Source of the DNA: Erysipelotrichaceae bacterium
GTDB taxonomy: Bacteria > Bacillota_I > Bacilli_A > Erysipelotrichales > Erysipelotrichaceae
DNA length: 6,516 nucleotides
Assembly (NCBI GenBank): GCA_030533035.1
Contig: JAUNJW010000116.1
Location: 1-6,516 of the forward strand
Direction of reading: 5' to 3'
Below the pieces are notes generated by a model, which did no database searches, had not been told where the DNA came from, and worked only from the letters and a program-made list of their open reading frames with translations. Positions within the stretch are counted from its first letter, which is position 1; every line of letters starts with the position of its first letter. Shown here piece by piece: positions 5,309 through 6,516 of the stretch. The position numbers and the translations under genes were made by a program.

Positions 5309-5328
5309 TAATTCAAAGGAGGGCAGTT

Positions 5329-6516
5329 ATGAGACAGAAAAAAACAATTCTCACGCTGGTCAGCGCTGCCGCGGTCTGTATGGCCGGGATTGCCGCGGGT
5401 GCCAAGTCCGCCCTGACATACTGGGAGGGCACCGACGCCCATGGCGTTGTGACAACGGATGCAGACTGTCCGCTTGAAGTCAGGCATGAAACCCTGACAT
5501 TTGACCTGCCCGACTCTGTTTCCAATGAGATTTTCCATGCGGAGACGTGGGATGCCTACCGCAATTCCTACACGGCTGAATATGAGATCTACAACCCTTC
5601 CGACATGAGTGTAAAAGCTGTGCTGTCCTTCCCGTTCGGATCACAGCCTGTCTACGGGCTGGAGGGAGAACAAAACCGGCGGCCTTATGATGATGAGTCC
5701 CTGTATTCAGTGACACTCAACAATGAACCGCTGGTTCCGGAAGTCCGCTATACATACAGCGGATGGCGCCGGTTCAATATCAATGAAGATCTGTACCTTC
5801 TGAAAGATGATTATATGGAAGATCCGTTCTTCTGGCCCAACCGCCAGGTTACGCAGTATGATCTCCATTTTGAAGTTGACGATTCCAAAAAACCGGACGG
5901 ATTTTATACCGAAGCCATATGCACACTTCCGATGAATCCGCAGAAAAGCCGGTTCCTGTTTGAAGACAGTATGACCGGCATGCGCTCAGACGGAAAGGAA
6001 GTTCAGGCAGTCATTCATCTGGATGAAGACTCTATGGATCTTGTGATGACTGTCTTCGGCGAGGCTGTTGAGATACCGGAGTGGACCTATGAGACAACCG
6101 AACAGACGCCGCGCAGACTGGAAGGAACCTGCACGCTGACAGATCAGAAGACCATGACTTATGAAGAATATGTCATGGCCAGGCGCCCGGAAAACAGTCC
6201 GGTTTCACAGACAGATTATTACAACGCGCTGACTCAGCAGCTGATCAGTGAGTCGGAAAACATGGTGATCCTGCCGGCAGGGGAGTTCCTGGAATCACAG
6301 CTGATGAAGTGGTACCGCTATACAATTGAAGTCGGACCCGGTGAGACCGTGACCAACGCAGTCACTGCCCCGGCCTATCCCGCGATTGACGGAAAGTATG
6401 AAAATCCGCTGCAGAAATATACCTATCTGCTGTCACCGGCATCTCTCTGGAAGAAATTCGGAACGCTGGATGTGATTGTCCGAAGCGGTGAATATCTGAC
6501 TGAATCTTCACCGTCT
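5329..6516 (+). CDS. Large exported protein of unknown function (3' end outside window)
   Basis: The frame is open for 396 codons to the window edge. AGGAGG (5317-5322) sits 6 bases before the ATG. Residues 1-26 look like a signal peptide (RQKK, then a hydrophobic stretch ending AAGAKSA). The mature part is rich in Tyr, Trp and acidic residues with alternating beta-strand pattern: YWEGTDAHGVVTTDADCP (31-48), TAEYEIYNPSDMSVKAVLSFPFG (82-104, in the style of extracellular beta-sandwich domains), and a later KWYRYTIEVGPGETVTNAV (327-345). Mature cysteines seen are C47, C198 and C268. C17 in the leader is not in a convincing lipobox (AAVC). No catalytic motif is recognised; the strand-rich layout loosely recalls DUF4424-type secreted proteins, without enough evidence to assign it. 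A C-terminal membrane or wall anchor may lie beyond the window. It is divergent from the SPFH operon and shares its control region, so a related envelope role is possible but inferred. Confidence 0.88.
   Translation, partial: MRQKKTILTLVSAAAVCMAGIAAGAKSALTYWEGTDAHGVVTTDADCPLEVRHETLTFDLPDSVSNEIFHAETWDAYRNSYTAEYEIYNPSDMSVKAVLSFPFGSQPVYGLEGEQNRRPYDDESLYSVTLNNEPLVPEVRYTYSGWRRFNINEDLYLLKDDYMEDPFFWPNRQVTQYDLHFEVDDSKKPDGFYTEAICTLPMNPQKSRFLFEDSMTGMRSDGKEVQAVIHLDEDSMDLVMTVFGEAVEIPEWTYETTEQTPRRLEGTCTLTDQKTMTYEEYVMARRPENSPVSQTDYYNALTQQLISESENMVILPAGEFLESQLMKWYRYTIEVGPGETVTNAVTAPAYPAIDGKYENPLQKYTYLLSPASLWKKFGTLDVIVRSGEYLTESSPS

Noticed and set aside
5230..5328. Sigma-W-type (TGAAAC / CGT) promoter for the envelope genes
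   Set aside because: Neither strand of the intergenic region shows this pair at proper spacing; the nearest GCGAAAC lacks a matching -10.

Overview
The window looks like chromosomal DNA of a low- to mid-GC member of the Bacillota (Firmicutes), probably a gut-type Erysipelotrichia or Clostridia. The reasons are strong AGGAGG-type ribosome binding sites, AT-rich intergenic promoters with balanced GC in genes, a short TrmR-type methyltransferase, and a Bacillus-like SPFH/zinc-ribbon/TPM gene set. The genus call is inference. No RNA gene, transposon, phage gene or CRISPR array was seen.

Layout, left to right. (1) 1-473 (+): the C-terminal part of a membrane protein with one transmembrane segment, a Thr-Pro stalk and an extracellular bacterial SH3 domain. 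(2) 477-536: two back-to-back terminators, one per strand, separating it from a convergent gene. (3) 537-1091 (-): a TetR-family regulator with a palindrome at its predicted transcription start. (4) 1290-1880 (+): a TrmR-like tRNA wobble-uridine methyltransferase, divergent from the regulator. (5) 1912-5155 (-): a three-gene envelope-stress-type operon transcribed right to left: an SPFH protein (YdjI-like) with two added C-terminal zinc ribbons, a membrane-anchored double zinc-ribbon protein (YdjG-like), and an exported TPM-domain protein (YdjH-like). A strong hairpin lies between the first and second genes; the second and third are tightly coupled. (6) 5329-6516 (+): the N-terminal 396 residues of a large exported protein of unknown function, divergent from the operon and running off the window.

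How the genes fit together. In Bacillus subtilis, YdjG and YdjH form a membrane complex that recruits the SPFH protein YdjI, which in turn recruits PspA (phage shock protein) to stressed membrane. The same three partners occur here, but the SPFH gene comes first and no pspA is visible. The divergent secreted protein shares the 173-base control region with this operon, and that region carries two small inverted repeats placed over the operon promoter. This is the part of the window most worth following up. The regulator/methyltransferase pair looks ordinary. Sequence-only reading cannot confirm family membership, so assignments rest on recognised motifs and architecture.
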